DNA of 64,000 bases, from the NCBI RefSeq assembly GCF_000023885.1, contig NC_013165.1, forward strand, positions 806,001 to 870,000. The letters run 5' to 3'. Source of the DNA: Slackia heliotrinireducens DSM 20476 (GTDB taxonomy: Bacteria; Actinomycetota; Coriobacteriia; Coriobacteriales; Eggerthellaceae). Position 1 is the first letter of the stretch. Each line of letters begins with the position of its first letter. Position numbers and translations under genes: made by a program. Of the stretch, positions 17,267 to 27,949 are shown piece by piece. Below the pieces are notes generated by a model. The model had not been told where the DNA came from, made no database searches, and worked only from the letters and a program-made list of their open reading frames with translations.

Positions 17267-17308
17267 ATTGCCCGCACGCGATAGGACGACATCGGGAAGG
17301 CGGGCGCC

Positions 17309-18424
17309 ATGACCGCAGACGAGAAGATGATGCGCCGGGCAATCGAGCTGGCTCGCACGGCTGCGGGCTGGACCAATCCGAATCCGCTGGTTGGAGCCGT
17401 CATCGTAAAGGACGGCCGCGTTATCGGCGAAGGTTGCCACGAGCGTTACGGCGACTTGCACGCCGAACGCAACGCATTGGCGTCGTGCACCGAATCGCCG
17501 CAGGGCGCCACCATGTACGTGACGCTCGAGCCCTGCAGCCACACCGGAAAACAGCCTCCGTGTGCCGACGCGTTGGTCGAAGCGGGAATCGCGCGGGTGG
17601 TCGTGGGTTCGCGCGACCCCAATCCGTTGGTGTCGGGTCGCGGCATTGCACGGCTGCGCGCCGCCGGCATCCAGGTGGAAGAGGACTTCCTCCGCCAGGA
17701 GTGCGACGGGATCAATCCCGTGTTCTTCCATTTCATCACGACGAAGACGCCTTATGTGGTAGCCAAGTGGGCCATGACCGCCGATGGGAAGATCGCCACG
17801 GCAACCCGTGATGCCAGGTGGGTCTCCTGCGAAGCATCCCGCGCCGACACCCATGAGCTTCGACACCGTCTGGCCGGCATCATGGTCGGCGTCAACACGG
17901 TGCTCGCCGACGACCCCATGCTCAACGCGCGGCGCGGCGTGCCAAGCAACCAGCCGTTGCGCATCGTGTGTGACTCGTCTTTAAGGATTCCGCTGGACAG
18001 CGCTCTTGTGCGCTCGGCAACCGAAGTGCCCGTGCTTGTGGCGTGCGCCTGCAACATCGACCAAGGGGAACGCCTGGATAAGGCTATCCGTTTGCGGGCG
18101 GCCGGCGTCGACGTGGTGTCGCTTCCGGGGGCCGACGGCAAGGTGGACCTTGCCGCTCTTATGGCGCATCTGGGCGAATCGGGCGTCGACTCCGTCCTGG
18201 TGGAGGGCGGTGGCACCCTGCACGCGAACATGTTCAAAAGCGGCCTGGTCGACGAGGTGGTCGTTTACCTTGCACCCAAGGTGTGCGGTGGCACGAGCGC
18301 ACCGACCCCTGTGGGCGGCGCGGGAGCGGCCCTTATGGCTGACGCCCTTCAATTGGGAAAACCCCAGGTAGACATCGTGGGCGACGACGTCCGTCTGACA
18401 TATCGACTGAATCGAGGGATTTAG
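17309..18424 (+). CDS. ribD: Bifunctional pyrimidine deaminase / reductase RibD
   Basis: A 371-residue enzyme for the second and third steps of riboflavin synthesis. The N-terminal deaminase domain carries the zinc and catalytic motif HAERNAL and the PCSHTGKQPPCADAL cysteines. The C-terminal NADPH-dependent reductase domain starts near residue 145 (KWAMTADGKIATATRDARW) and includes VEGGGTLHANMF. It is the first gene after the FMN riboswitch. Its stop touches the ribE start, indicating coupling. Confidence 0.97.
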   Translation: MTADEKMMRRAIELARTAAGWTNPNPLVGAVIVKDGRVIGEGCHERYGDLHAERNALASCTESPQGATMYVTLEPCSHTGKQPPCADALVEAGIARVVVGSRDPNPLVSGRGIARLRAAGIQVEEDFLRQECDGINPVFFHFITTKTPYVVAKWAMTADGKIATATRDARWVSCEASRADTHELRHRLAGIMVGVNTVLADDPMLNARRGVPSNQPLRIVCDSSLRIPLDSALVRSATEVPVLVACACNIDQGERLDKAIRLRAAGVDVVSLPGADGKVDLAALMAHLGESGVDSVLVEGGGTLHANMFKSGLVDEVVVYLAPKVCGGTSAPTPVGGAGAALMADALQLGKPQVDIVGDDVRLTYRLNRGI

Positions 18425-19096
18425 ATGTTCACTGGCATCGTTGAGGAGATGGGAACGGTTCGGCGCGTCCTGCCCGGCGCCCGAGCGGGCAAAATCACCA
18501 TCGGAGCGTCCAAGGTGCTCGGCGGCACGCAGATCGGCGACAGCATCGCCGTCAACGGCGTGTGCCTGACTGTGGTGGAGATGGGCGCCGACAGCTTCGT
18601 GGCCGACGTCATGCCCGAAACCCTGTCCAAATCGGGGCTCGGCCAGCTCAAAACCGGGGACAAAGTGAACCTGGAGCGGGCCATGGCCGCTGACGGGAGG
18701 TTCGGCGGGCATATCGTGTCGGGCCACATCGACGGCACGGGCCGCATTGCGGAGATGCGTCCCGATCAGAATGCGGTGCGGGTGCGCATCTCTGCGCCGG
18801 CCGGCATTCTCGCCCTCATTGTGGAGAAGGGGTCCATTGCGATCGACGGCATCAGCCTGACGGTTGCTTCGGTGTCCGCCACCGACTTCCAGGTGTCTCT
18901 CATTCCCCATACCGGGGAGGAGACGACCCTGCTCAAGAAGCGCGCAGGGGACATCGTCAACCTGGAAAACGATGTGGTGGGCAAGTACGTGCAGAAGCTG
19001 TTGGGAAGCGCTTTGGGCAAGCCGGCGGAGCAGGCTCCGTTGCAAGAAGCGTCTTCCGGCATGACCGTCGAGTTCCTCCAAAAATACGGGTTCTAA
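18425..19096 (+). CDS. ribE: Riboflavin synthase alpha chain
   Basis: A 223-residue enzyme that dismutates two 6,7-dimethyl-8-ribityllumazine molecules to riboflavin. It has the diagnostic start MFTGIVEEMG and the internal duplication: GDSIAVNGVCLTV in the first half and KGSIAIDGISLTV in the second. The ATG follows the ribD stop with no gap. Also called ribC or ribB in other organisms. Confidence 0.96.
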   Translation: MFTGIVEEMGTVRRVLPGARAGKITIGASKVLGGTQIGDSIAVNGVCLTVVEMGADSFVADVMPETLSKSGLGQLKTGDKVNLERAMAADGRFGGHIVSGHIDGTGRIAEMRPDQNAVRVRISAPAGILALIVEKGSIAIDGISLTVASVSATDFQVSLIPHTGEETTLLKKRAGDIVNLENDVVGKYVQKLLGSALGKPAEQAPLQEASSGMTVEFLQKYGF

Positions 19097-19147
19097 CAAC
19101 ACAGTTGTGAATAGAGGCGCGAAGCGCCGCACGAGAAAGGAAAGAAG

Positions 19148-20401
19148 ATGACGAACGTCTTCGAAGAGCAAGAGGTTCTATCCGCAAACGCCGTCCGCAT
19201 GGGCTCCATCCAGGACGCCATCAACGAGCTGCAGGCAGGCCATCTCATCCTGGTCGTCGACGACCCCGACCGTGAGAACGAAGGCGACCTGATCTGCGCC
19301 GCGGAATACGCGACCACCTACAACGTGAACTTTATGGCGACGCACGCCAAGGGCCTCATCTGCATGCCGATGAGCTCGGAGCTCGCCCACAAACTGAATT
19401 TCCCGCCCATGGTCTCCGAGAACACCGACAACCACGAGACCGCGTTCACCGTTTCGGTGGACCACGTGGACACCACCACGGGTATCTCGGCGGTGGAACG
19501 CTCCTATACCGCCATGAAGTGCGTAGATGAGAAGTCCAAGCCCGAGGATTTCCGCAGGCCCGGCCATATGTTCCCGCTGATCGCCAAGGCGGGCGGCGTG
19601 TTGGAGCGCAACGGCCACACCGAAGCCACCGTCGATCTGCTGCGCCATGCCGGCATGAAGCAGTGCGGATTGTGCTGCGAGATCATGCGCGAAGACGGCA
19701 GCATGATGCGTACCGCCGAGCTTCTGGACTTCGCCGAGGCCCACGGCATCGTCATGGTGTCCATCAAGCAGCTGCAGGACTACTGCCGCGAGCATGACAA
19801 CCACATGAAGGAACAGGCCTGCGCCACACTTCCCACCGCGTACGGCGAATTCGAAATCCACGGTTTTGTGAACGACATCACGGGCGAAGAGCACGTGGCC
19901 CTGGTCAAGGGCAACATCGGCGACGGGCAGGATGTTCTGGTGCGTGTGCACAGCGAGTGCCTGACCGGCGACGTGTTCGGCAGCCATCGCTGCGATTGCG
20001 GCGAGCAGCTGCACAGCGCTATGAGCCAAATCGAGGCGGAGGGCCGCGGCGTGGTCCTGTACATGCGCCAGGAGGGTCGCGGCATCGGCCTCATGAACAA
20101 GATTCGCGCCTACAAGCTGCAGGAACAGGGGATGGATACCGTCGACGCCAACGTGGCGTTGGGATTCGAGCCTGACATGCGCGAATACTGGAGCGGTGCG
20201 CAGATCCTGCGCAATCTGGGCTGCAGGTCCATCCGTCTTCTGACGAACAACCCGGACAAGGTCTACGGGCTGAAGGGCTTCAATCTGAAGATCACCGAGC
20301 GCGTGCCCATCGAGATCGAACCGCAGGAGCATGACCGCAAATACCTGGAGACCAAGCGCGATCGCATGGGCCACCAGTTCACAAATATCCTCAACGATTA
20401 G
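19148..20401 (+). CDS. ribBA: Bifunctional 3,4-dihydroxybutanone-4-phosphate synthase / GTP cyclohydrolase II
   Basis: A 417-residue fusion of the two enzymes that open both branches of riboflavin synthesis. The RibB domain (residues 1-215) has the acidic metal motif [10 protein letters not shown]; the RibA domain (from ~218) has the zinc cysteines in [17 protein letters not shown] and the [10 protein letters not shown] arginine/GTP segment. A GAAAGGAAAGAAG site precedes the ATG. Third gene of the FMN-controlled operon. Confidence 0.97.
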   Translation: MTNVFEEQEVLSANAVRMGSIQDAINELQAGHLILVVDDPDRENEGDLICAAEYATTYNVNFMATHAKGLICMPMSSELAHKLNFPPMVSENTDNHETAFTVSVDHVDTTTGISAVERSYTAMKCVDEKSKPEDFRRPGHMFPLIAKAGGVLERNGHTEATVDLLRHAGMKQCGLCCEIMREDGSMMRTAELLDFAEAHGIVMVSIKQLQDYCREHDNHMKEQACATLPTAYGEFEIHGFVNDITGEEHVALVKGNIGDGQDVLVRVHSECLTGDVFGSHRCDCGEQLHSAMSQIEAEGRGVVLYMRQEGRGIGLMNKIRAYKLQEQGMDTVDANVALGFEPDMREYWSGAQILRNLGCRSIRLLTNNPDKVYGLKGFNLKITERVPIEIEPQEHDRKYLETKRDRMGHQFTNILND

Positions 20402-20440
20402 AAAACATGCCGCAGGCCGGCGCAACAGAAAGGACGAACA

Positions 20441-20908
20441 ATGGCAGTAAGGGTTATCGAGGGCAAGGTCGTAAACGAAGGCATCAAGGTCGGCATTGTG
20501 CTGCCCCGTTTCAACGAGTTCATCACGGGCAAGCTGCTGGATGGCGCGCTGGATGCGCTGCGCCGCCACAACGTGGCCGATGAGGATGTCACCGTGGCGT
20601 GGGTTCCCGGCGCATTCGAGGTGCCGGTCGTTGCCCAGAAGATGGCCGAATCCGACGACTACGACGCGGTTATCGCGCTGGGTGCCGTCATCCGCGGCGC
20701 CACCGGGCATTACGACGTGGTGGTGAACGAAGTATCCAAGGGCATCGCGCAAATCTCCCTGAAGACCGGCAAACCCGTCATGATGGGCGTGCTGACCACC
20801 GATACCATCGAGCAGGCCGTCGAGCGCGCGGGCACCAAGGCCGGCAACAAGGGTTACGAATGCGCCGTGGGTGCCATAGAGATGGTGAACGTGCTTCGCC
20901 AGCTGTAG
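20441..20908 (+). CDS. ribH: 6,7-dimethyl-8-ribityllumazine synthase
   Basis: A 155-residue enzyme joining the pyrimidine and butanone-phosphate branches. Visible family segments are [26 protein letters not shown] and the [14 protein letters not shown] loop with its catalytic histidine. GAAAGGACGAACA precedes the ATG. Last gene of the operon, so the window holds a complete set for riboflavin from GTP and ribulose phosphate apart from the stray phosphatase step. Confidence 0.97.
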   Translation: MAVRVIEGKVVNEGIKVGIVLPRFNEFITGKLLDGALDALRRHNVADEDVTVAWVPGAFEVPVVAQKMAESDDYDAVIALGAVIRGATGHYDVVVNEVSKGIAQISLKTGKPVMMGVLTTDTIEQAVERAGTKAGNKGYECAVGAIEMVNVLRQL

Positions 20909-20919
20909 GTTCTGGCTTG

Positions 20920-20987
20920 CCGCGTGACGGATGCGCCGGCGGATGTGCACGAAGTCGAGAGGTGCACGGCCGGAAGCCGTCACGCGG
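20920..20987 (+). other. Long hairpin after ribH
   Basis: CCGCGTGACGG (20920-20930) pairs exactly with CCGTCACGCGG (20977-20987). Inside, GTGCAC occurs twice (20945, 20962) and can form a second stem. There is no T tract. It may end the rib transcript through a protein-dependent route or be a dispersed palindrome. Confidence 0.5.
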
Positions 20988-21151
20988 TGTATTCTTCGGT
21001 ATGTTAGTGGACAACACAGATGAATATGTGGTCTAAAAGGCCGCATTGTGATGAAAATGAAGCAAAGCACGACAGTAGATGCGTACGCTTCGCCGCTTCG
21101 TGCACATCGGCTGGTCCGCACGTGGCGGGAAAGCCGGTTTCGGAGGTTTTG

Positions 21152-21811
21152 ATGGCTCTATCCACGGTGGTTTTCGATTTCGACGGGACGCTGCATGACA
21201 GCATGCAGGTGTATCCGCGCGCCCTGAAGGCGGTTTGCCAGGGGCTTATGGATCGCGGGCTCGTCGAGCGCCGCGAGATGGGCGACGGGGAAATCGCCGG
21301 CTACATCGGCCTTACCACGAAGGAGATGTGGCAGACCTTCGCCCCCGACCTGGACGAGGCTACGCAGCGGCAGTCGGGAATCGAGGTTGGCCGCACTATG
21401 GACGAGCTCATCGCGAACGGGGAAAGCAAACTGTACGACGGTGTGCCCGACATGTTGCAGCGGGTGTTCGATATGGGTCTTGACCTGGTGTTTTTGAGCA
21501 ACTGCCGCATTGCGTACCAAGAAGTGTGCCGCAAGGCGTTCGGGATGGACGCATGGTTTTCGGCGTACTACAACTCCGAAGAAGCCCACGACCTGCCCAA
21601 AGAGGTGATCTTCGAACGCATTGCCGAGGTATTCGACGGCGATTACCTTATCGTGGGCGACCGCGACAAGGACCTGCAGATTGCCCAGGTCCACGGCCTG
21701 CCGTCCATCGGCTGCCTGTACGGTTACGGCTCCCGCGAGGAGCTCGCCTGCGCCACCTATCTTGTCGAGTCGCCGGGTGATGTGGCGAACATCATCGAGA
21801 CCCTGCTGTAG
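21152..21811 (+). CDS. HAD-family hydrolase (phosphoglycolate phosphatase-like)
   Basis: A 219-residue cytoplasmic phosphatase of the haloacid dehalogenase superfamily. Motif I is FDFDGTLHDS (residues 8-17, nucleophile Asp first), motif II FLSNCR, motif III the lysine in DLPKEV, and motif IV GDRDKDLQIA. A helical cap lies between motifs I and II. ATG 21152 follows CGGAGG; the longer frame from 21020 is not supported. Substrate unknown. It converges with a second HAD gene 15 bp away. Confidence 0.85.
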   Translation: MALSTVVFDFDGTLHDSMQVYPRALKAVCQGLMDRGLVERREMGDGEIAGYIGLTTKEMWQTFAPDLDEATQRQSGIEVGRTMDELIANGESKLYDGVPDMLQRVFDMGLDLVFLSNCRIAYQEVCRKAFGMDAWFSAYYNSEEAHDLPKEVIFERIAEVFDGDYLIVGDRDKDLQIAQVHGLPSIGCLYGYGSREELACATYLVESPGDVANIIETLL

Positions 21812-21826
21812 CGCGCGGCCTTCCGG

Positions 21827-22546
21827 CTATTCGGGAAGCGCCTGGCAGAAGGCCAGAAAATCGGTGCTCGTTCCGTGGGGGAACTGTTCCAGGTCGACGC
21901 CCCCGTCTTGGACGATAAGGTGGTCGGTCACCAGATACAGATTGCATCCGAGCCGCGCCGTCACGCCGTCCTCGAGGGTGTTGTTGCCTACCATCAGCAT
22001 ATCGCCAGGCTTGTGACCTGCCATTTCAAACACATGGTTGTAGTATTCCGTCCGAGGCTTGAGCGCCGTCGAGTTGCTGTACGTGGTGATGAACTCGAAA
22101 TCGTCCGGGTTCAGGCCTGCCCAACCAAGGCGTGTCTGCACGGCCTCAAGAGGAAACATGGGCATGGTCGCCACGGCCATGGGGTAGCCTTTCGCCTTGA
22201 GCGTCGCCACGGCATCGACCATGTTCTGGTCGGGGACCGTGCCGCCTTTCACCTTGTCGAAGTCGGACAGGTAGAAATCCAGCATCAGCGGCTCGTATTC
22301 TTCACGCGGGGCCTCAATCAGAGGTTCGAAGGCGTCCCAGAAGCACTTCTCATTGGTCTGATCAGGGTGCTCGGCCATTGTCCGGGTTGCACCGAACACG
22401 GCATCCACCACCACGCCCGCGTCCTTTCCCCTTGCGGCCATGAAATCATACAGCGCCGGCACATAGCGCTGCATGAAATCCTCCACCGTAAGGGGGAGCA
22501 GCGTTCCGTCGAGGTCGAACAGTATATATTGGTATGCGCGGCTCAT
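21827..22546 (-). CDS. HAD-family hydrolase
   Basis: A 239-residue HAD phosphatase on the minus strand. Motif I is LFDLDGTLLPL, with the second Asp present; motif II falls at AVATMP, motif III at LKPRTEYY and motif IV at VGNNTLEDGVTA, where the usual GD is GN. The start at 22546 is the methionine just before motif I; the ribosome site is weak. The frame stays open much further upstream but there it runs antisense to queH. The substrate cannot be inferred. Confidence 0.8.
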   Translation of the reverse strand: MSRAYQYILFDLDGTLLPLTVEDFMQRYVPALYDFMAARGKDAGVVVDAVFGATRTMAEHPDQTNEKCFWDAFEPLIEAPREEYEPLMLDFYLSDFDKVKGGTVPDQNMVDAVATLKAKGYPMAVATMPMFPLEAVQTRLGWAGLNPDDFEFITTYSNSTALKPRTEYYNHVFEMAGHKPGDMLMVGNNTLEDGVTARLGCNLYLVTDHLIVQDGGVDLEQFPHGTSTDFLAFCQALPE

Positions 22547-22666
22547 GTCAGGCCATCCATTTCTTGAAAATCGGTCACGAGCTGAAACTGCATGGTAGTA
22601 TAGAGCAGTTTCAGCTGCTGGCGGCGCATCGTCGCAATTCGTCAGATGTTCGTAAAGGAGGGTGCC

Positions 22667-23392
22667 ATGAAGTTGCTGCTGCATGCGTGCTGTGGTCCGT
22701 GCACACTCGAGCCCTTGAGGTTGCTTCAGGAGGAAGGGCACGACATCTCGATTGCGTACATGAATTCGAACATCGCGCCGAAGGCGGAATACGAGCATAG
22801 GCTTCAGACGCTGCTTGATTATGCGAAGACCCAGGACATCGATGTGGTGGAAGGCGTCTATGACCCCAAAGCGTGGGCGCGCGAAGCGGGCGTCATCGGC
22901 CCCGACCCTGAAACCCGCGAGTCCCGGTGCCGCGCGTGCTACCGCCTGCGCCTGCAGGAGGCGGCACAATACGCCGCCGACCACGGCTTCGACGGCCTTG
23001 CAACCACGCTTACCGTAAGCCCGTACCAGTACACCGAGGTGATTCACGAGGAACTGGTTGATGCCTGTGGAACTCGGGGGCTTAAGCCGGTGTTTCACGA
23101 CTACCGCGAGCAGTATCCCGAGGCGACGCGCCGCAGCCGTGCGCTGGGCATGTATCGGCAGGACTATTGCGGGTGTGCCTACTCCAAGGTGGAAGCCGAT
23201 ACGGAACGCGCCGAGCGCGCGGCCGAACGCGCCCGCAAAAAGGCGGAGCATGATGCCGAAATGGCGCCCATCCGCGCAGCCCAGGAGGCTGAACGCAAAC
23301 GAAAACGTGCCGAAAAGCAGGCTTACGCCGAGAAGCGTGCGGCCCAGCGTGCCGCATTGAAAGCATACAAACAGGCCCACGCGAACGATTAG
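22667..23392 (+). CDS. queH: Epoxyqueuosine reductase QueH
   Basis: A 241-residue enzyme for the last step of queuosine synthesis in tRNA, the non-cobalamin alternative to QueG. The paired cysteines of the family are seen in HACCGPCTLE at the N terminus, and further cysteines in SRCRACYRLR and DYCGCAYS ligate its iron-sulfur cluster. Unusually, the last ~65 residues are a lysine-, arginine-, glutamate- and alanine-rich helical tail. AAAGGAGG precedes ATG 22667. queA follows 38 bp later and tgt after that. Confidence 0.93.
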   Translation: MKLLLHACCGPCTLEPLRLLQEEGHDISIAYMNSNIAPKAEYEHRLQTLLDYAKTQDIDVVEGVYDPKAWAREAGVIGPDPETRESRCRACYRLRLQEAAQYAADHGFDGLATTLTVSPYQYTEVIHEELVDACGTRGLKPVFHDYREQYPEATRRSRALGMYRQDYCGCAYSKVEADTERAERAAERARKKAEHDAEMAPIRAAQEAERKRKRAEKQAYAEKRAAQRAALKAYKQAHAND

Positions 23393-23430
23393 CCGTTCGC
23401 GCCTGCTGTGCCGTATAGACCGGAGATACC

Positions 23431-24516
23431 ATGAGAACCGATGATTTCGACTACGAACTGCCGCCTGAGCGCATCGCGCAGGAGCCTTGGCCCGTGCGCG
23501 ACGAGTGCAGACTTTTGGTGATGGACCGCAAGACCGGCGAGGTGACCGATCGCATATTCCGCGACGTGGCGGAATACCTGCAGCCGGGCGACGTGCTGGT
23601 TGCCAACGAGACCCGCGTGCTGCCGGCGCGCCTTTTGGGCTCGAAGCGGGGGACCGGCGGGGCCTGCGAAGTCTTCCTGCTTCGTGAGCGCTTCGACGTG
23701 GAGCCGAAAACCACCCACACGGCCGTGTGGGACGTGCTGGTGCGTCCCGGTCGCAGGTTGAAACCAGGTACCGGCGCCATGGTGGACTTCGAAGGGCCCG
23801 ATGGGAACGTGGTGCTTTCGGCCGAAATCATCGACTGGGGGTCGGACACGGGCAAGGGCGAACGCATCGCGCGCCTGAGCACGCCGTTGGATTCCTTCGA
23901 CGAGGCCCTGCACGCCGCGGGCCACACTCCGCTGCCGCCCTATATCAAAGGATACGCCGGCGACGAGGAGATGTACCAGACGGTGTACTCCCAGGCGGAG
24001 ACCAGCGCCGCAGCGCCGACCGCCGGACTGCACTTCACGCCGGAGCTGATTGGGAGCCTGAAGGCCAAGGGCGTCGAGTGGCACACCGTGGAGCTGCAGG
24101 TGGGTCTGGACACGTTCCGCGTGGTGGACGAGGACGACCCGGCGCAGCACGCCATGCACACCGAGTTCTACAGCGTGCCCCAAAGCGTTGTGGATGCCTG
24201 CGACGCAGCCCATGCCCGCGGCAACCGCGTGTTCGCCGTGGGAACCACCAGCGTGCGGTCCCTGGAAAGCGCGTTCGACCGCGAATCGGGAAAACTCCGA
24301 GCCCGCGACCACGAAGCCACCTGCCTGTTCATCCTGCCAGGCTACACCTTCGGCGTGGTGGACGGCCTGATCACCAATTTCCACGTGCCCCGCAGCACGC
24401 TCATGATGCTGGTCAGCGCGTTTTCGACGCGCGAGAACATCATGGCCGCATACAAGCACGCCATAGACAGCGAATACCGCATGCTGAGCTTCGGCGACGC
24501 CATGCTTATCTGCTAG
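23431..24516 (+). CDS. queA: S-adenosylmethionine:tRNA ribosyltransferase-isomerase QueA
   Basis: A 361-residue cytoplasmic enzyme that transfers the ribosyl part of SAM to preQ1 in tRNA, making epoxyqueuosine. Family blocks: the start FDYELPPERIAQEP, the LVANETRVLPARL strand, PLPPYI, TSAAAPTAGLHFTPEL, VGTTSVRSLES and the C-terminal LITNFHVPRSTL. Normal length. It sits between queH and tgt; substrate flow is tgt, then queA, then queH. Confidence 0.97.
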   Translation: MRTDDFDYELPPERIAQEPWPVRDECRLLVMDRKTGEVTDRIFRDVAEYLQPGDVLVANETRVLPARLLGSKRGTGGACEVFLLRERFDVEPKTTHTAVWDVLVRPGRRLKPGTGAMVDFEGPDGNVVLSAEIIDWGSDTGKGERIARLSTPLDSFDEALHAAGHTPLPPYIKGYAGDEEMYQTVYSQAETSAAAPTAGLHFTPELIGSLKAKGVEWHTVELQVGLDTFRVVDEDDPAQHAMHTEFYSVPQSVVDACDAAHARGNRVFAVGTTSVRSLESAFDRESGKLRARDHEATCLFILPGYTFGVVDGLITNFHVPRSTLMMLVSAFSTRENIMAAYKHAIDSEYRMLSFGDAMLIC

Positions 24517-24704
24517 ACTGCCGACTTCGCGCCTGCCCGTGCGGGCGCTTATCACCTGTCTTTCCAATCGTGCGCGGCGATCGGCTTCTTCTGCCAAACC
24601 GTGCCGACGCAGCTAGGGGACACGTGCTCTTCTGGCCTTCTGATGGGTGGCGCGGTCAACGTTGCCTGCCGTTTGGTAAGATGCACAGGTGCACATACCG
24701 TTGA

Positions 24705-25865
<1,161 letters not shown>

Positions 25866-25876
25866 TGCGACATCTG

Positions 25877-25910
25877 CGGGGCGTTCGCGGCGGCGGGCGC
25901 CCCGTTTGTT
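25877..25910 (+). terminator. Terminator after tgt
   Basis: CGGGGCG (25877-25883) pairs with CGCCCCG (25898-25904), then TTTGTTT. Confidence 0.7.
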
Positions 25911-25919
25911 TCAAGGGGA

Positions 25920-26657
25920 TTAGAAAGAACGGCATTCTTCCAGGAACTTACCACGCTCCTCTCGGTATTTGACGTTGGCCATCAACACTTCCGGAGGCCA
26001 CTGTTCGAATTCAGCCTGCGCAACGGCGCTCGGCCGGGGTGAAAGATGGGTGCGGACCCTCTTCGTACCCCGCTTGTCCATGACCTTTCGGTCGGGTTCT
26101 CGGATGACATGGGTTTCCCTGTCCTTGTTCTCGCCCATGTTCTGGAACAGGTTCACCTGGCGGTCGAATTCCTCCATCGTGAACCCGTAGTACGTCATGG
26201 CGCGCAGGATGGCGGCCGCAACGGTGGCGTGGCCGTATTTACGCAGGCAGGTGCCGTACACGTCCAAACACAGCACGAAATCCCAGTACGTGTAGGTGAT
26301 GCCCAGCGTGTCTGGGAATGGCTCGTAGTCCAGAAACACGTCCAGACATCCGCGGGGCGCCCAGCCGCCGTAGGCGAAGACGGTTTCTTCGTCGGCGTAT
26401 GCGCTGGTCTGGGGGTTGAATATGGGGTATACCGCGATGCTCATGGGAGGGTCGCTTCGGGCGGGAGCGAGCTTCTGCAGCTCGCGGAAGGCGCCAGCGT
26501 AGTCTTCCCGGGTTTCGCGGAGCCAATCGGTCTGCGTCTGCCCGCTGGCGTGCAGGCAGTCGGGGTCGGGCATGATGAGGTTGGGGTATTTCCCCTGGTG
26601 CAGCTCCTTCCATACGTCGTCGAACCGCAATACTTTGAACAGATTAGAAAGCCTCAA
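25920..26657 (-). CDS. Unknown protein, downstream member of a tandem pair (DUF6557-like)
   Basis: A 245-residue soluble protein of unknown function. It aligns with its upstream neighbour over the first ~190 residues (LFKVLRFDDVWKELHQGKYPN here, LFDEVGFKAVWKEMRFGRYPN there; AAILRAMTYYGF here, AAILRSMTVNGY there), so the two arose by duplication. The start is TTG at 26657: AAAGGAG lies just upstream and no ATG fits. It overlaps the neighbour's stop by 14 bases, so the pair is coupled. The family name is from memory. No catalytic motif was recognised. Confidence 0.7.
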   Translation of the reverse strand: MRLSNLFKVLRFDDVWKELHQGKYPNLIMPDPDCLHASGQTQTDWLRETREDYAGAFRELQKLAPARSDPPMSIAVYPIFNPQTSAYADEETVFAYGGWAPRGCLDVFLDYEPFPDTLGITYTYWDFVLCLDVYGTCLRKYGHATVAAAILRAMTYYGFTMEEFDRQVNLFQNMGENKDRETHVIREPDRKVMDKRGTKRVRTHLSPRPSAVAQAEFEQWPPEVLMANVKYREERGKFLEECRSF

Positions 26658-27483
26658 CGCCGGACTCCTTTCCGGAAGCGGGGAATGCGTCGTTGCTGGC
26701 CTTTCCAGCCGGGTCGCCAGCGCGGGTTGAGACGGATGCCGCTTCGAGATCTTCCAAGTTCGCCAGATAGTCCTGGTGGCAGTCGTCGGCCCAGATAGAA
26801 CGCGCGGTGCGGTACGTGAGGTTCTCAACCGTCGTACGGGGCGACCATCCTTCCATTTCCGCCTCCTCAACAGGGTCGAGGCAGGGCAGGAAGACCCGGT
26901 CGTACCATTCCTGCTCCTCATACAGACGCCATGCCATCTCGCGGATCGGGTCGTCGCAGTATTCGTCCTTGAACCGTCGGCGGTTGCGCTCGCATGCCGC
27001 GCGGGAGTATCCATTGACCGTCATGCTGCGCAGGATTGCCGCAGCGCAGGCGGTCTTGCCGTACGCCGCCACGCATGTGTCGAACACCTCGAAGGTGCGC
27101 AGCGCCTCCCACGGCGTTTCGGAGATATACCCCTCCATCTCGCTTTCGGGGTCGTAGGTGAACACGCCCAACGCCCCGAAAGGCGCAAGCTCGAATCCCG
27201 CGTGAACCGCCATACCTCCGCATTCGGCGGCCTCCTTACCGTCGAACAGGGGATACAGGAACAGGTACCCCTGCGATGCGGGCGGGGCGTCTTCGATGGA
27301 CTTGAACTCGCGGTAGGCTTCATGCAGAAGGTGCTTTCGTTCCTTGCAGTACTCCCTGTGGCTCAGGCCTTCGTAGCGGAGCAATTCTCGGGGGACCAGA
27401 ATGAGGTTGGGGTAGCGGCCGAAGCGCATCTCCTTCCAGACCGCTTTGAAACCCACCTCGTCGAAGAGTTCGCGTACTAGCAT
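26644..27483 (-). CDS. Unknown protein, upstream member of a tandem pair (DUF6557-like)
   Basis: A 279-residue soluble protein, aromatic- and acid-rich, paralogous to the gene that follows it. Conserved features shared by the two are the N-terminal LF-x-F-x-VWKE-x-YPN block, an acidic middle naming a FDTC/YGTC segment and the AAILR-M helix. The C-terminal ~50 residues are divergent and low in structure. GAAAGGATC precedes the ATG at 27483. Nothing indicates a reaction; a cytoplasmic accessory or regulatory role is a guess. Confidence 0.7.
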   Translation of the reverse strand: MLVRELFDEVGFKAVWKEMRFGRYPNLILVPRELLRYEGLSHREYCKERKHLLHEAYREFKSIEDAPPASQGYLFLYPLFDGKEAAECGGMAVHAGFELAPFGALGVFTYDPESEMEGYISETPWEALRTFEVFDTCVAAYGKTACAAAILRSMTVNGYSRAACERNRRRFKDEYCDDPIREMAWRLYEEQEWYDRVFLPCLDPVEEAEMEGWSPRTTVENLTYRTARSIWADDCHQDYLANLEDLEAASVSTRAGDPAGKASNDAFPASGKESGVEAF

Positions 27484-27949
27484 GTAGATCCTTTCGTTCG
27501 GAGCTGACAGGACCTACGACGCTACAGGCAAAACCTTGCCGATTTGTATGTAACACTTGCATCAAAACACGGCCAAAACCTGAACCAAATCTGAGCGGAA
27601 CCTGATCTTTGTCTGAACGCGGGGCCGTGATTAGGGGCTATGCGGAAACGGGTGCTCAAAAGGGGTGTCACAATTCCTTCACATTCAGACAGGCGTCGGA
27701 AGGAGAAGACCCGTGGCCGTGCGTGCCGGAGCCTGTTTTTTTCGGAAACGTTGCGCCCGAAGACATGTAAAAAACGCCACGGATTTCGCGCAAACGTCCG
27801 CTATGCCGAAGACTCGATGGATGCGTTGTGAAACGGCGCCTCACGCCACACTATTACTGTTATAATTTGGCGGTTTTCACACAACCGTAGGAAGGGGCGG
27901 AACGGCAGGTGCTGCTTATGGCCGTCCAACAGCAAGGAGCATTCAATTC
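27484..27949. other. 466-bp divergent intergenic region
   Basis: No gene was found. The left part must hold the promoter of the minus-strand tandem pair, which I cannot place. AACCTGA occurs twice (near 27577 and 27599). The right end carries the secDF promoter. Confidence 0.5.
27858..27866 (+). promoter_or_regulatory. secDF promoter (extended -10)
   Basis: TGTTATAAT is a perfect extended -10 element without an obvious -35. It predicts a leader of about 75 bases before the secDF ATG at 27950. Confidence 0.65.

Noticed and set aside
19178-21121. 647-codon minus-strand frame across ribBA and ribH
   Set aside because: Lies wholly opposite two secure genes and has His/Ala/Val-rich shadow composition.
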